Assembly (NCBI GenBank): GCA_026129545.1
Contig: JAHCHX010000002.1
Location: 248,001 to 312,000 of the forward strand
Origin: Saprospiraceae bacterium
GTDB lineage: Bacteria; Bacteroidota; Bacteroidia; Chitinophagales; Saprospiraceae
Direction: 5' to 3'
DNA length: 64,000 nt
A program made the translations under genes and the position numbers. This document shows positions 1 to 9,203 of this stretch, piece by piece; the first letter of the stretch is position 1, and the number at the start of each line of letters is the position of its first letter. Below the pieces are notes generated by a model. That model was not told where the DNA came from. It searched no databases and saw only the letters and a program-made list of their open reading frames with translations.

Positions 1-75
1 CAAGCCCCCACTCACACAAACTAATTTTGCCGATGTGCTTATGCGCGTGTTGTTTAGTGTGCTTAGTTTTACCGG

Positions 76-2064
76 GTGAAATACCTGCCCAATCGCGCAA
101 GGCATTTGCTTCCCAATTGTGTGTTCGTGGCGTTGCTGGCGACACTCAGCCTTTTCTTTTATCATAAAACCATCACTTTCTGGCCCTCGCACATTCACGC
201 TTGGACGCAGGGCGACCGCTACGCGCTGGCAATCAAATTCGCCGAAACGGGGCTTAATCTTTTCAAGCCGCGCACGTTCAATTTGCAAACGAAGGATGGC
301 ATCACCGCGGTGGATATGCCTCTGCACGACTACCTCGTGGGCGTGTTGATGTATCTGTCGGGAAGCAAAAAACCCGCGCTGTTTCGGGTTTACGCGCTGC
401 TGTTTTCCATATTGGGCTGCTGGTATTTGTACCGAACGACGCGCGAGGCGAGCCACTCGCACTTCAAAGGATATGTCGCCGCGCTGTTTGTTTTCACCTG
501 CCCTATCATCACTTACTATCAAGCAGGCTTCATTCCCTCAGCCACGAGTTTCGCCGCAGTCATGATAGCCTACTATTTTTATTTCAAATACCTCAGAGCG
601 CGACAAGCCAGCGATTTTTATTGGGCAATAGGGTGGCTGACGGTGGCGGCGCTCTCGCGTTCGCCTTTCAATATCTACCTGTTCGCGGTATTGCTCCAAC
701 AAGGTGTGCGGTGGTTTCAAGACAGAAAAATAGTGCGGACGGAAGCCATCGCGTTCGGAATGGCATACATGGCGCTGGTGGCTGCCAATCTTTACAAGTG
801 GTGGTTGGCGCGTGTGTATGGCTCGCAGTTTTTGGGGAAGCTGCTCCCGGCGAGTGATTGGGCAGAACTTCAGGGCATCATCGGCTCGCTCGCCGAACGG
901 TGGACGTTCCAACTATTTGGGATAGGCCACTATGCGCTGTTGGCAATAGCGACGTTCTTTTTGGTTTGGGAACTTGGCAAGCGCCACGCGGAACGGTTGA
1001 CACGGCACATATTGTTGCAAAGTGGCCTCGCCTTGGCAGGAGGCACGCTATATCTCGTCCTGATGGCTCGGCAATACGTTGACCACGAGTACTATTTTAT
1101 GGACAGCCTTTATCCTGGCGTGGTGTTGTGGCTGGTAGCGGGCTTGCTCTGTGTGCCCTTTGAGCGAGTGTCGTCGCGGATATTGTTTGGCGCAACGGCT
1201 GCGCTGTGCCTTGGGTGGGGAATACTCGAATCGAAACAAGTGCAACAAATGAAATACGCCGATTCTCCCGCCAATTGGGGCGAAACGACGCGAAAAAACT
1301 TCATCGGTGCCGAGCAGTTGCTCGATTCGCTCGGCATCGCCCGGGATGCCCGGCTTTTGGTGATGGATGCACACTCCACCAACATCCCGCTCATTCATTT
1401 GAACAGAATGGGGCACACCCTGCTTGCCACCAGACCGGAGGACATAGAGAAGGCGCTGCGACTGGATTTTGATTTCATCGTGATTCAGGACATTTTTCTC
1501 CCCTCTGAACTCATTTCAAGTTATCCCCCGCTGTTGCATCAACTCGAACGGGTGGGGGGCAACGGGCGCATTTCTATTTTCCGATACAACCCACAGGGAG
1601 AGGGAGGCAGCCTGAAAAAAATACTCGACATTCACCATTTTCTTTTGGAAAGCACGCTCGATTTTGAGCCGGGCGGCCAATCCCCCGGGTGGAACACAAG
1701 CGTGCCAACGGAACCGGAGGGCGACAATGTGGTGGGGAGGCTTAAGAGCGACATCGAATTTGGCCCCGGCTTTTCCTATTCACGGGAGCCACTCGCCGTG
1801 CGGCGACTTTTGTTTGAAGCAAAATTATCGACCGCCAAAAAAGGAGAAAGGATGTTTCTTGTCGCCACGCTGGAAGGTGGGGGAAAGGTCTCTTTTTATG
1901 CGAGCCACACCATCATTCTGGAAAAACCAGACCAATGGACACCCTATCAGGCAATGTTTGAATTTCCAACAAACGCGCCGCCGGGGCAGGAACTGAAATG
2001 TTACCTCTGGAACCCCGACGGCGCGGATGTCAGGCTTGACGACTTGAAGGTGACGCTACTCTGA
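76..2064 (+). CDS. Multi-pass membrane glycosyltransferase-like protein (GT39/ArnT type) with C-terminal beta-sandwich
   Basis: Probably transfers a sugar from a lipid-linked donor at the outer face of the inner membrane. The 662-residue product has a first membrane helix at about 14-30, then the sequence HAWTQGDRYA (41-50), which resembles the acidic first periplasmic loop of GT39/ArnT-like enzymes. About ten hydrophobic segments follow, up to about residue 385. The last 150 residues are soluble and end in a YLWNP...LDDL pattern like carbohydrate-binding beta-sandwich domains. The GTG start at 76 is chosen because in-frame stops lie at 22, 55 and 64. The gene stands alone, convergent with the HMA gene. 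The exact donor and acceptor cannot be told; the general class is fairly secure from the first 200 residues. Confidence 0.65.
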   Translation: MKYLPNRARHLLPNCVFVALLATLSLFFYHKTITFWPSHIHAWTQGDRYALAIKFAETGLNLFKPRTFNLQTKDGITAVDMPLHDYLVGVLMYLSGSKKPALFRVYALLFSILGCWYLYRTTREASHSHFKGYVAALFVFTCPIITYYQAGFIPSATSFAAVMIAYYFYFKYLRARQASDFYWAIGWLTVAALSRSPFNIYLFAVLLQQGVRWFQDRKIVRTEAIAFGMAYMALVAANLYKWWLARVYGSQFLGKLLPASDWAELQGIIGSLAERWTFQLFGIGHYALLAIATFFLVWELGKRHAERLTRHILLQSGLALAGGTLYLVLMARQYVDHEYYFMDSLYPGVVLWLVAGLLCVPFERVSSRILFGATAALCLGWGILESKQVQQMKYADSPANWGETTRKNFIGAEQLLDSLGIARDARLLVMDAHSTNIPLIHLNRMGHTLLATRPEDIEKALRLDFDFIVIQDIFLPSELISSYPPLLHQLERVGGNGRISIFRYNPQGEGGSLKKILDIHHFLLESTLDFEPGGQSPGWNTSVPTEPEGDNVVGRLKSDIEFGPGFSYSREPLAVRRLLFEAKLSTAKKGERMFLVATLEGGGKVSFYASHTIILEKPDQWTPYQAMFEFPTNAPPGQELKCYLWNPDGADVRLDDLKVTLL

Positions 2065-2118
2065 TTGGGCGGCACAACGAAATCAAGCCCCACAAGCAAC
2101 CGTTCGTTGGCAAAGCGC

Positions 2119-2484
2119 TTATTGCCGACGTTCGTATTGGCAGCAGCCGTGCAGGTTTTCATACACCTCATCGCTTGCCCGCTCTTTATCGGTGTCGTGA
2201 CCGACCGCCGCCACAGCCTTGTGCAACTGGCGCGGTGTCACTTTGCTCGGCTCAAAAACGACGGTAAGCATCTGAGTAGCCTCATCCCAATCGGCCAAAG
2301 ACACGCCCTCCACTTTTGCGGCCTTCTCGATGCGTTTTTTGCACATGCCACAGTTGCCATACACTTTGAATTTGGTGGTCATGGTAGCCACAGGGGCTTG
2401 AGTTTGATTTTCGGCAGGCACTTGACTTTGAATGCCTTGAAGGTTGAAGAGGAAGAAAATGCTGAACAAAATTCCGTATTTCAT
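2119..2484 (-). CDS. Secreted heavy-metal-associated (HMA) domain protein
   Basis: A 121-residue exported metal-binding protein. The ATG at 2484 gives a clean signal peptide (MKYGILFSIFFLFNLQGIQS); the longer frame up to 2556 adds nothing sensible. The HMA fold runs from about residue 37 to 105, with the metal-ligating pair in NCGMC (Cys45 and Cys48), and a second cysteine pair HGCC lies near the C-terminus. It is the last gene of a minus-strand set behind a TonB-dependent receptor and a HYC_CC_PP protein, an arrangement seen in Bacteroidota and usually linked to copper or another soft metal. The role as a periplasmic metal carrier is inferred from the fold and neighbours; the metal is not shown by the sequence. 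Confidence 0.8.
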   Translation of the reverse strand: MKYGILFSIFFLFNLQGIQSQVPAENQTQAPVATMTTKFKVYGNCGMCKKRIEKAAKVEGVSLADWDEATQMLTVVFEPSKVTPRQLHKAVAAVGHDTDKERASDEVYENLHGCCQYERRQ

Positions 2485-2519
2485 GCTGTAAAATGTTTGT
2501 GTTGTGGTTAAGTGAGAGA

Positions 2520-2638
2520 ATGTCTCACAAGTAATAGTGGTTGACAGGATTAACAAGATTTACAGGATTTGCATCCTTATTTTTGGAAAAAACCTGTAAA
2601 TCTTGTTAATCCTGTCGAAATTTGAACTTGTGAGACAT
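2520..2638. repeat. Nested perfect inverted repeat (hairpin family, copy 1)
   Basis: A 24-bp arm at 2543-2566 is matched perfectly by 2593-2616 around a 26-nt loop. An outer 13-bp pair lies at 2520-2532 and 2626-2638. The element fills the gap between the TonB receptor and HMA genes. A related, partly degraded copy is at 51611-51770. It could act as a transcript-end or stabilising hairpin in this operon, but the second copy argues for a dispersed repeat. Confidence 0.85.
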
Positions 2639-2645
2639 CCTGTTT

Positions 2646-4907
2646 TCACAGCCCGTTCGGGGCGAAACGCACGCCCAAATACCCTACTTGCCCCATAATC
2701 GGGGCGAAGACCTGTGAGCCATTGAAATAGGGGCTGTTGGGTTCGTTGGCGGCGATGATGGCGTGGTGCTGTTGGAAGCCGTTGAGATTCTCCCCGCCGA
2801 CGTAGAATTCGATTTTTTTCCCAAATCGCCGGGTCACTTGCAGGTTCCAAATCGCGTAGGTCGGACTGCTCTCCGGGAAATCGTGGGTGTATTGGTGCGG
2901 GATGAGCGAATTGTCGGGCAAACGTTGTGGCCCTACTATCTGCACCCGGGTGTTGAACATCCACAATTTGTTGGGAGTGGTGTAGTCCAACGTGACCATA
3001 CCGCGATGCTTTGCCACCAAGGGCAGGGTGCGCAAGACTCCGTCGGAGAACGTCGCTTCCACCTGATTCCATTTATAGGCCAATTTCACATCCAGCCCTT
3101 TAAGAGGCGTGTATTGCAACATAGCCAGCAAGCTATTGGAAAATGAAGCCCCATCCACGTTGTAGAAAAAAACCTCGGTAGGCGATTGGTCCACATCCAC
3201 CAGAATTTGCCGCACAAAATCCGTGCGATACAGGTCGAGGCTAAAGCTCGCGTCGCGGCGAGCCACCGTGAAGTTCTGCGTAAAATTCAGTCCATAGTTC
3301 CAAGCCTCTTCCAAGCCCCAGTTTTGCAGGCTCACACCGTTGGGCGGCATGAATGTGAGGGTGCGGTTGCTGGCTAGCAGGCTGATGTTCTCGGCCATGA
3401 GGTTGGCCGACCGAAACCCTCGCCCAGCCGAAAGGCGAAGGACGCTGTTGTGCGAGAAATTGTACTTGGCGCTAAGACGAGGCGTGAACAGCAACTGGTC
3501 GAAGCGCGTGTTCCAATCAGCCCGAGCGCCCAACACGATGACCAAGTCGGGCATTTCGAGCGTCAGGTTCGGACGGCTGTAGGCGTACTCCACCATAGCG
3601 CCGGGCACTGCTTCGCGGCGAGCGAGGTCGCCCTCGTTCACCGTTTCCCGAATATCGTCGTATTGGAAGGAAGGCGCGACCGTGATTTGGTGGTCGGTAG
3701 TGCTGATGATGGTCTGATAGAGTGTCTGCCAGTAGAATGCTTGTTGGGAGGCCTCATACCTGTTAGGGCCATAAACGGCACTGGTGCGATGCCATGAGGC
3801 TGACACCATGTTCCCGAGCTGGTTGTAGGGCTTGCCGCCAATGCCTTCATAGCCCATCTTGCCCCATACTTCCACGCGGTCATTGTTTTGGTCAATAGAA
3901 AACAAGCCCGGTATGCCTTCGATGGGTCTGATTTGGCCGCCTTGCCGTCGGTCGGTCAACGCATGCACGTTGAATTGAGCACACATAGCAGGGCTTTCGT
4001 AGAACAAGCGATAGAGACCATTCAATTGCCGGCGACTCGGCGCGTCGTAAAAGTTATCGTCGTTCATGTCCCAACGATTTTCCACAAAATTGCCGTGCAA
4101 CAATAGCCCATTGGAGACTCGGCCTTTGCCTTTGCTGTTAAGGTGCACGTTCAGCTCGCCACGCCCTTCGGTGGACGTGAAGGCGTTGACAAAAACAGGA
4201 TAGTCCAAATGTGGCTTTACCAGTTCGGCGTTGATTTGGCCCGTCATGCCCGCATTGCCATTTTTGACCGTGCTTGCCCCTTTGGCCAACTGGATGCCAT
4301 GGAGCCAAGTGCCGGGCAAGTACTCAAAAGCAAAAGGGGTGGCGATGCCCCCCATAGTGGGGCGATTTTCGACCATGAACTGGCTGTACACCCCGCGCAG
4401 GCCAAGCATCTGAATCTCTTTCACGCCCGTGAGGGCATTGGAATACACCACGTCCACCGTGCCATTGGTCTCGAAGCTTTCGGAAAGATTGCAGCACGGC
4501 GCCTTGCGCAACTCATGGCTGTTGATGCTCTCCACGTTGCGCGTTTCGAGGGTGGACACTTTGTTGTCGAAACTATGTGCTGCCACCGTCACCGTCTGCA
4601 ATTGCTCCACGCCACTTATTTCAATCCACAAATTATTCTCGGAAGGCAGCACCTGCACCTCCGCAGGTGTGTGACCCACATATTGAACCACGAGCGTAGC
4701 CGTCCCTCTGCGAGCAGGCAACACAAACCGCCCTTCCGCGTCGGTCACCGCGCCCACCTTTGTGTCCTTCCAAAAAACGGAGGCACCCACGAGCAATTCC
4801 TCGCGGTCGTTGGTGACGATGCCCTTCAGTTGAGCATTGGTATTTTGCGATAGTAAAAATTGAATGCCGAAAAACAGCCCTGTTAACAAGGCAGATATTT
4901 TTTTCAT
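2646..4907 (-). CDS. TonB-dependent outer-membrane receptor with carboxypeptidase-like N-terminal domain
   Basis: Outer-membrane beta-barrel importer driven by TonB. The ATG at 4907 yields 753 residues beginning with a signal peptide (MKKISALLTGLFFGIQFLLS). A CarbopepD_reg_2-like beta-sandwich follows at about 27-105, then the plug (about 115-225) and a 22-strand-type barrel to the end. The plug carries an unusual cysteine pair (CCNLSESFE, about 138-146), seen in receptors that sit with HMA and HYC_CC_PP proteins. The upstream extension to 5030 is rich in C/P and is rejected as coding. It is the middle gene of a three-gene minus-strand set. A metal or metallophore substrate is inferred from the neighbours only. 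Confidence 0.88.
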   Translation of the reverse strand: MKKISALLTGLFFGIQFLLSQNTNAQLKGIVTNDREELLVGASVFWKDTKVGAVTDAEGRFVLPARRGTATLVVQYVGHTPAEVQVLPSENNLWIEISGVEQLQTVTVAAHSFDNKVSTLETRNVESINSHELRKAPCCNLSESFETNGTVDVVYSNALTGVKEIQMLGLRGVYSQFMVENRPTMGGIATPFAFEYLPGTWLHGIQLAKGASTVKNGNAGMTGQINAELVKPHLDYPVFVNAFTSTEGRGELNVHLNSKGKGRVSNGLLLHGNFVENRWDMNDDNFYDAPSRRQLNGLYRLFYESPAMCAQFNVHALTDRRQGGQIRPIEGIPGLFSIDQNNDRVEVWGKMGYEGIGGKPYNQLGNMVSASWHRTSAVYGPNRYEASQQAFYWQTLYQTIISTTDHQITVAPSFQYDDIRETVNEGDLARREAVPGAMVEYAYSRPNLTLEMPDLVIVLGARADWNTRFDQLLFTPRLSAKYNFSHNSVLRLSAGRGFRSANLMAENISLLASNRTLTFMPPNGVSLQNWGLEEAWNYGLNFTQNFTVARRDASFSLDLYRTDFVRQILVDVDQSPTEVFFYNVDGASFSNSLLAMLQYTPLKGLDVKLAYKWNQVEATFSDGVLRTLPLVAKHRGMVTLDYTTPNKLWMFNTRVQIVGPQRLPDNSLIPHQYTHDFPESSPTYAIWNLQVTRRFGKKIEFYVGGENLNGFQQHHAIIAANEPNSPYFNGSQVFAPIMGQVGYLGVRFAPNGL

Positions 4908-5033
4908 TGTCAGTGTGTTGAAGCGCGGCATTGCTGGCCGCTGATGACAAAATATCGGGGCAAGGACGAACCTGCCCTCATCACAAAAAGAAGTTGGCGC
5001 AGGACAAGGAATCGCCGCGCTACGACACACTGA

Positions 5034-5516
5034 CTAACAGCGAAAAGTTTGATGGCGCACGCATATCTCGCGCCCAGAGGGAGAGGGAGGAGGAGACTTG
5101 TTGATATGCACCGCCTCGCAAACAACAGGACGGAAGAATCGCTTGAAAAGCGGCATCTGCTCCATCCACAAGGGGCAATCAAAGGATTTGTCGAAAGGCT
5201 TGTCCACCAAAAATTCGGTTTTCATCTGAAAAACCTTGGTGGATTTCTCCATGCAACCGTCATGTTCCGCTGAGCAACCATCGTTTTCCTTGCAGCAAGA
5301 GGTGGCTGGCCGAGATGTGGGCTTGGGGCAGCAATCGGGCACTTGTGCCCGTTCTTTAGCGACGCAAGCATCTTCAGCCACAAAAAGAGAAACCGTCGTG
5401 ACACCCATGCAGTAGCAATAAATCTGCTGCACGCTCACCCCCATCGTAGCGGTGAGCAGTGCGGCCATCCAAAGCCAAGCGAACGATTTTTTTGTGCGAA
5501 GAGACATTATACCCAA
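5034..5516 (-). CDS. HYC_CC_PP-type cysteine-rich protein
   Basis: A 160-residue protein with an N-terminal membrane or signal segment (about 12-28), then YCYC (33-36), CC pairs at 62-63 and 74-75, more single cysteines, a PPP run (142-144) and a terminal ICVRHQTFRC. That order matches the HYC_CC_PP family of Bacteroidota, whose members sit next to HMA proteins and TonB receptors. The cysteine content suggests metal binding or sensing at the cell surface; no enzyme motif is present. It is the first gene of the minus-strand set and has a good promoter just upstream. An alternative start at 5507 removes three residues. Confidence 0.7.
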   Translation of the reverse strand: MGIMSLRTKKSFAWLWMAALLTATMGVSVQQIYCYCMGVTTVSLFVAEDACVAKERAQVPDCCPKPTSRPATSCCKENDGCSAEHDGCMEKSTKVFQMKTEFLVDKPFDKSFDCPLWMEQMPLFKRFFRPVVCEAVHINKSPPPSPSGREICVRHQTFRC

Positions 5517-5555
5517 TGGCGCATCTTAGATGAGCGCTTTGCCAAAAACGTGCTG

Positions 5556-5587
5556 CAAAAATAATTTTCAATTTTTGAAACGGCAAA
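5556..5587 (-). promoter_or_regulatory. Bacteroidota-type promoter for the HYC/TonB receptor/HMA set
   Basis: On the minus strand a TTTG (5584-5587) lies exactly 20 bp before TATTTTTG (5556-5563), a full match to the TTTG / TAnnTTTG pattern. Predicted initiation is near 5549, about 35 nt before the first start codon. Confidence 0.6.
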
Positions 5588-6067
5588 ACGAGTGTCGAGG
5601 TTTGGCAAGTGTTTGCAAAAAAGAAATGCCGAACTGGGAAGAAAACAGGCACGGACGGGAGTTTTGGGGAGGGTTGAGAATCTTCTTGAAAGCCTGCTTG
5701 GAGGGTGTTAGTGTGTTGTTTGACTTTAATTTTATTTCAAGATTTGCTCAACCCTGACGTTTTTGAAGCAAAAATTGCCAAAAAACGGTCAAATCAAAAT
5801 GAATTTCTAAAAGCCTTTGTTGGAAATTGTAAACCCTACACTACTTTTACCGCCACGAAAAACCTCCATTCGGCGGAAGAACAAATTTTCCATCTCTGAC
5901 ATTTTTTTGTTGGCCACACACCAATTTTTCCGGCACCTGCATCTAAGTCAAGCAGAGTGGCCGAAGCAAAGAAGAAGTGTGTGGCGGTGAGTGGAAAAAT
6001 TTGTTGTCTCTGTGTGGTGGAGATTCAGTCAAACAAAATCATTCATCAACTTAAATTTAAACGCAGC
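5588..6067. other. Non-coding region upstream of exbB
   Basis: No convincing gene. The frame entering from 5957 into exbB has no family support before the ATG at 6068. A weaker promoter match, TTTG at 5816-5819 and TACTTTTA at 5842-5849 (22-bp gap), could serve the exbB operon and would give a leader of roughly 210 nt. Nothing else is recognised. Confidence 0.4.
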
Positions 6068-6895
6068 ATGACAGCAGCAAAAACCACTCAAGCGAAACAA
6101 CAGCAAAAAGGCGGTATCAACGCGATTTTCCCTTTGATTGCTATTCCCCTTTGTTTTGTGGCCTCCGTATTGGTGTACAAGTATGTATTCGGCGCGCCGC
6201 ACCACTTCGTTGACAATGACCCAGCCAACGACCCGCTACCGGGCGACTACTTCGGCACGATTTACAAAGGCGGTTGGGTAGTGCCCATCCTGTTAGGTCA
6301 ATTTTTTGTCGTCGTCGTGTTCGTGATTGAGCGATTCATCTCGCTTGGCTCGGCATCCGGCAAAGGCAAAGCAGATGTGTTTGTGCGCAGCATCAAAGGC
6401 TTCCTCGACAGGGGCGACATCAGTGGCGCTATCGCCGCTTGCGACAAACAGCAGGGTTCTGTGGCCAACGTAGTGCGTGCAGGTCTGACGAAATATGCTG
6501 AAATGGAAAAAGTGACCGGCATGGAAAAAGACCAAAAAGTATTGGCTATTCAAAAAGAGGTGGAAGAAGCCACTTCGCTGGAGTTGCCGATGTTGGAGAA
6601 AAACCTCAACATCTTGGCCACGCTGGCATCGGTCGCCACCCTTATCGGTCTGTTCGGAACAGTGCTTGGTATGATTCGCGCGTTCGCCGCCCTTGCCACC
6701 GCAGGCGCGCCCGACGCATCAGCCCTCGCAGTAGGTATCTCCGAAGCCCTTATCAACACAGCATTGGGTATCGGTACTTCCGCATTGGCCATCATTTTTT
6801 ACAACTATTTCACTGGCCGCATTGACAACATGACTTACAGCATTGACGAAGCAGGATTCAGCCTTGCCCAAACCTTTGCTGCCAAAAATCACTAA
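6068..6895 (+). CDS. exbB: ExbB/TolQ/MotA-type proton channel subunit
   Basis: Inner-membrane component of the TonB energising complex; it forms the proton channel with ExbD. Using the ATG at 6068 the product has 275 residues, with membrane helices at about 19-40, 71-87, 180-205 and 222-246 and the family signature LIGLFGTVLGMI (about 192-203). The extra N-terminal helix is common in Bacteroidota ExbB. The gene heads a tight operon exbB-exbD-exbD-tonB (gaps 11, 41 and 72 nt). The longer frame from 5957 is rejected because the added 37 residues look like untranslated leader. Confidence 0.93.
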   Translation: MTAAKTTQAKQQQKGGINAIFPLIAIPLCFVASVLVYKYVFGAPHHFVDNDPANDPLPGDYFGTIYKGGWVVPILLGQFFVVVVFVIERFISLGSASGKGKADVFVRSIKGFLDRGDISGAIAACDKQQGSVANVVRAGLTKYAEMEKVTGMEKDQKVLAIQKEVEEATSLELPMLEKNLNILATLASVATLIGLFGTVLGMIRAFAALATAGAPDASALAVGISEALINTALGIGTSALAIIFYNYFTGRIDNMTYSIDEAGFSLAQTFAAKNH

Positions 6896-6906
6896 TTCAT
6901 TGAGAT

Positions 6907-7560
6907 ATGCCAAAACATAAGCCTAAACGCGGCAATCCGACCATTGACATGACCGCCATGTGCGACGTGTCGTTTCTCCTGCTCACATTCTTCATGCTCA
7001 CCGCGAAGATGAAGCCCGCAGAAACAGTCGTCATTGACACGCCCTCCTCCATTTCGGAGACGAAGCTGCCCGACGTTGGTACTTTCACCATTATGGTTGC
7101 ACCCGACGGCAGAACTTTCGTTGACATGGCTGGTCAGCATACACGCAAGCTCTTGATTGACAACCTGAACGAGCGGCACAGAATGGGACTGACGGAAGAA
7201 GAGAAACTCAAGTTCTCCATCTCTGGCAGCTTTGGCGTGCCCTTCAATCGGCTCAAACAGTGGATAAATTTGGACAACGCCTCGCGCGATAAAATCTCGA
7301 CGGGCATTCCCATTGATACGCTGGATGTCAACAAAAGCGAGCTGGCCGAATGGATTCACAATGCCCGCCTTGCTCAGTTTCAGATGAAGCAAGAAGGCAA
7401 GGTGAAAGACGAGTACGTCATGGTGCTGAAAGCGGACAAAGAAACGCCCTACCCGGCCGTGCAGAAAGTCATCAACACCCTCGTTGACATCAACGTCAAC
7501 AAATTCAATCTTATCACCAACATGGAGGCTGACCCAAACAAGATGGAAGCCAAAAAGTAA
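6907..7560 (+). CDS. exbD: ExbD/TolR-type biopolymer transport protein, first copy
   Basis: Single-pass partner of ExbB. The 217-residue protein has a short basic N-terminus and one membrane helix (about 19-35) carrying Asp20 in MTAMCDVSFLLL, the residue equivalent to the protonatable aspartate of ExbD. The periplasmic part is longer than in E. coli ExbD (about 140 residues), as is usual in this phylum. It lies 11 nt after exbB. Two different ExbD proteins in one operon suggest a heteromeric complex. Confidence 0.92.
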   Translation: MPKHKPKRGNPTIDMTAMCDVSFLLLTFFMLTAKMKPAETVVIDTPSSISETKLPDVGTFTIMVAPDGRTFVDMAGQHTRKLLIDNLNERHRMGLTEEEKLKFSISGSFGVPFNRLKQWINLDNASRDKISTGIPIDTLDVNKSELAEWIHNARLAQFQMKQEGKVKDEYVMVLKADKETPYPAVQKVINTLVDINVNKFNLITNMEADPNKMEAKK

Positions 7561-7601
7561 GGTGATATCATTTATTTCATCACTAAAAAAGCAACAGCAC
7601 T

Positions 7602-8225
7602 ATGGCTGAAATGCAAGTTGCCGACAAAGGCGGCAAGAAAGGTGGGAAAAAACGCGCCAAGAAGATGTCAACCCGTGTTGACCTGACCCCCATGGTGGAC
7701 TTGGCCTTTTTGCTTATCACCTTTTTCATGCTGACCACCACGTTGGCCAAACCGCAAATAATGGCTTTGGTGATGCCCGAGAAGGATGTCAAAAAGGAAG
7801 ATGTCGAGCCAGTGAAAGAGTCGAAAGTGCTCACGCTCCTATTGGGCGCCAATGACAAGGTATATTGGTACGAAGGCATTACCGACGCAAAACTTGATTC
7901 TACCGGCTACGGTGCCGAGGGTTTGCGCAAAGTCATTTTGGATAAAATGGAAAAAGTGAGGCAACAATTCGGGATGGAAGATTACGAAGATTTCAAAACG
8001 AAAGAGCCTCGCAAAGGCTCTTTCCTGAACGTCATCATCAAACCAACCGAGGAAGCCCGCTACAAAAATCTGGTGGACGCGCTCGACGAAATGGCCATCT
8101 GCAAAGTAAGATACTATGTGATTCTTGATGTCTCCGACCTCGAAAAGGACTTTATCAAGAACCCCGCAGCAGGCCTCAAGTTCGACGTGGAAGAGCAAAT
8201 ACAAGCCGCCACGGGTGGCAAATAA
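7602..8225 (+). CDS. exbD: ExbD/TolR-type biopolymer transport protein, second copy
   Basis: Second ExbD of the operon, 207 residues. A lysine/glycine-rich cytoplasmic tail (about 9-22) precedes the helix with Asp33 in LTPMVDLAFLLITFF. The sequence is clearly diverged from the first copy, so this is an old paralogue rather than a recent duplication. It probably works in the same membrane complex as ExbB and TonB. Confidence 0.92.
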   Translation: MAEMQVADKGGKKGGKKRAKKMSTRVDLTPMVDLAFLLITFFMLTTTLAKPQIMALVMPEKDVKKEDVEPVKESKVLTLLLGANDKVYWYEGITDAKLDSTGYGAEGLRKVILDKMEKVRQQFGMEDYEDFKTKEPRKGSFLNVIIKPTEEARYKNLVDALDEMAICKVRYYVILDVSDLEKDFIKNPAAGLKFDVEEQIQAATGGK

Positions 8226-8297
8226 GCGCACCCACCGTCCACCGAATCCAACCGTTTGCAACGTCAAACAATTTTAACAACTTAAAATTCAAGAACA

Positions 8298-9131
8298 ATG
8301 GCAGAAGAAAAAGGCGCAGTATATCAGGACGTGCTGGACATCCTCTTCGCCGACCGCAACAAGGCTTACGGGGCTTATCAGCTCCGACGCGCTTACCCCA
8401 AATACTTGGGGCGCGCGCTTGTCGCAGGTTTGCTCCTGCTCGGGTTTGCTTTCGCCTTACCGGCCATTTTGAGCGCCGTGCGAAATCTCGCCCCAGCGGA
8501 AAAACCCATAGATGTCATAGCAGAACTTGGCCCGCCGCCGGATATTGACCCAAACAATCCGCCGCCGCCGCCGCCGCCGCCGCCGCCCACACCGCCGCCG
8601 CCCACTCGCTCGACGGTGAAGTTCGTGCCACCCGTCATCAAAAAAGACGAAGAGGTACAGGATGAAAAACCGCCGGCAGTCGAGGAACTCCTCGAGAAAA
8701 AAGAGGACATCGGTACCGAGACCAAAAAAGGCACGGACGACGCACCTCCTTCCATCGAGACCAATCCGTCGGAACTCAAGGTGGTAGAAGAGCCTAAAAA
8801 GGTGGAGGACAAAACTTATGAGATGTTCGACATCCAAAAGCCGCCAAGCTTCCCCGGCGGCGAAAAGGAACTGCTCAAATACTTGAGCGAAAACATCAAG
8901 TACCCGCCGCTAGCCCGCGAAAACAACATTCAAGGCACGGTGGCACTCACTTTCGTGGTCGGCAGAAACGGCCAAGTCAGCGATGTCCAAATCGTCAAAG
9001 ACATCGGCGGTGGATGCGGCAAGGAAGCTGTGCGCGTCGTAGAGTCCATGCCTAAATGGATTCCCGGCGAAGCGAATGGCAACCCAGTAAAAGTGCGTTT
9101 CACCTTGCCAGTGCGCTTCCGATTGGAGTAG
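8298..9131 (+). CDS. tonB: TonB energy-transducing protein
   Basis: Couples the proton motive force to outer-membrane receptors. The 277-residue protein has a cytoplasmic N-terminus with FADRNKAYGAYQLR (about 17-30), typical of Bacteroidota TonB, one membrane helix (about 40-60), a long proline run (about 85-105), an acidic/lysine linker, and a C-terminal TonB domain (about 190-277) with YPPLAREN and GTVALTFVV. The proline tract is encoded largely by repeated CCG codons. It is the last gene of the exb operon and is followed by a strong terminator. The receptor at 2646-4907 is a natural client. Confidence 0.95.
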   Translation: MAEEKGAVYQDVLDILFADRNKAYGAYQLRRAYPKYLGRALVAGLLLLGFAFALPAILSAVRNLAPAEKPIDVIAELGPPPDIDPNNPPPPPPPPPPTPPPPTRSTVKFVPPVIKKDEEVQDEKPPAVEELLEKKEDIGTETKKGTDDAPPSIETNPSELKVVEEPKKVEDKTYEMFDIQKPPSFPGGEKELLKYLSENIKYPPLARENNIQGTVALTFVVGRNGQVSDVQIVKDIGGGCGKEAVRVVESMPKWIPGEANGNPVKVRFTLPVRFRLE

Positions 9132-9203
9132 TCAAAAGTGCCAACAAGCAAACATGGGTCGCGTGCCAAGGTCGGCCAGCGATTTATGTTCCGACAAAAA
9201 TGA

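Noticed and set aside
3888..4853. Long plus-strand frames opposite the TonB receptor
   Set aside because: Antisense shadows; the minus-strand frame has a signal peptide, plug and barrel.
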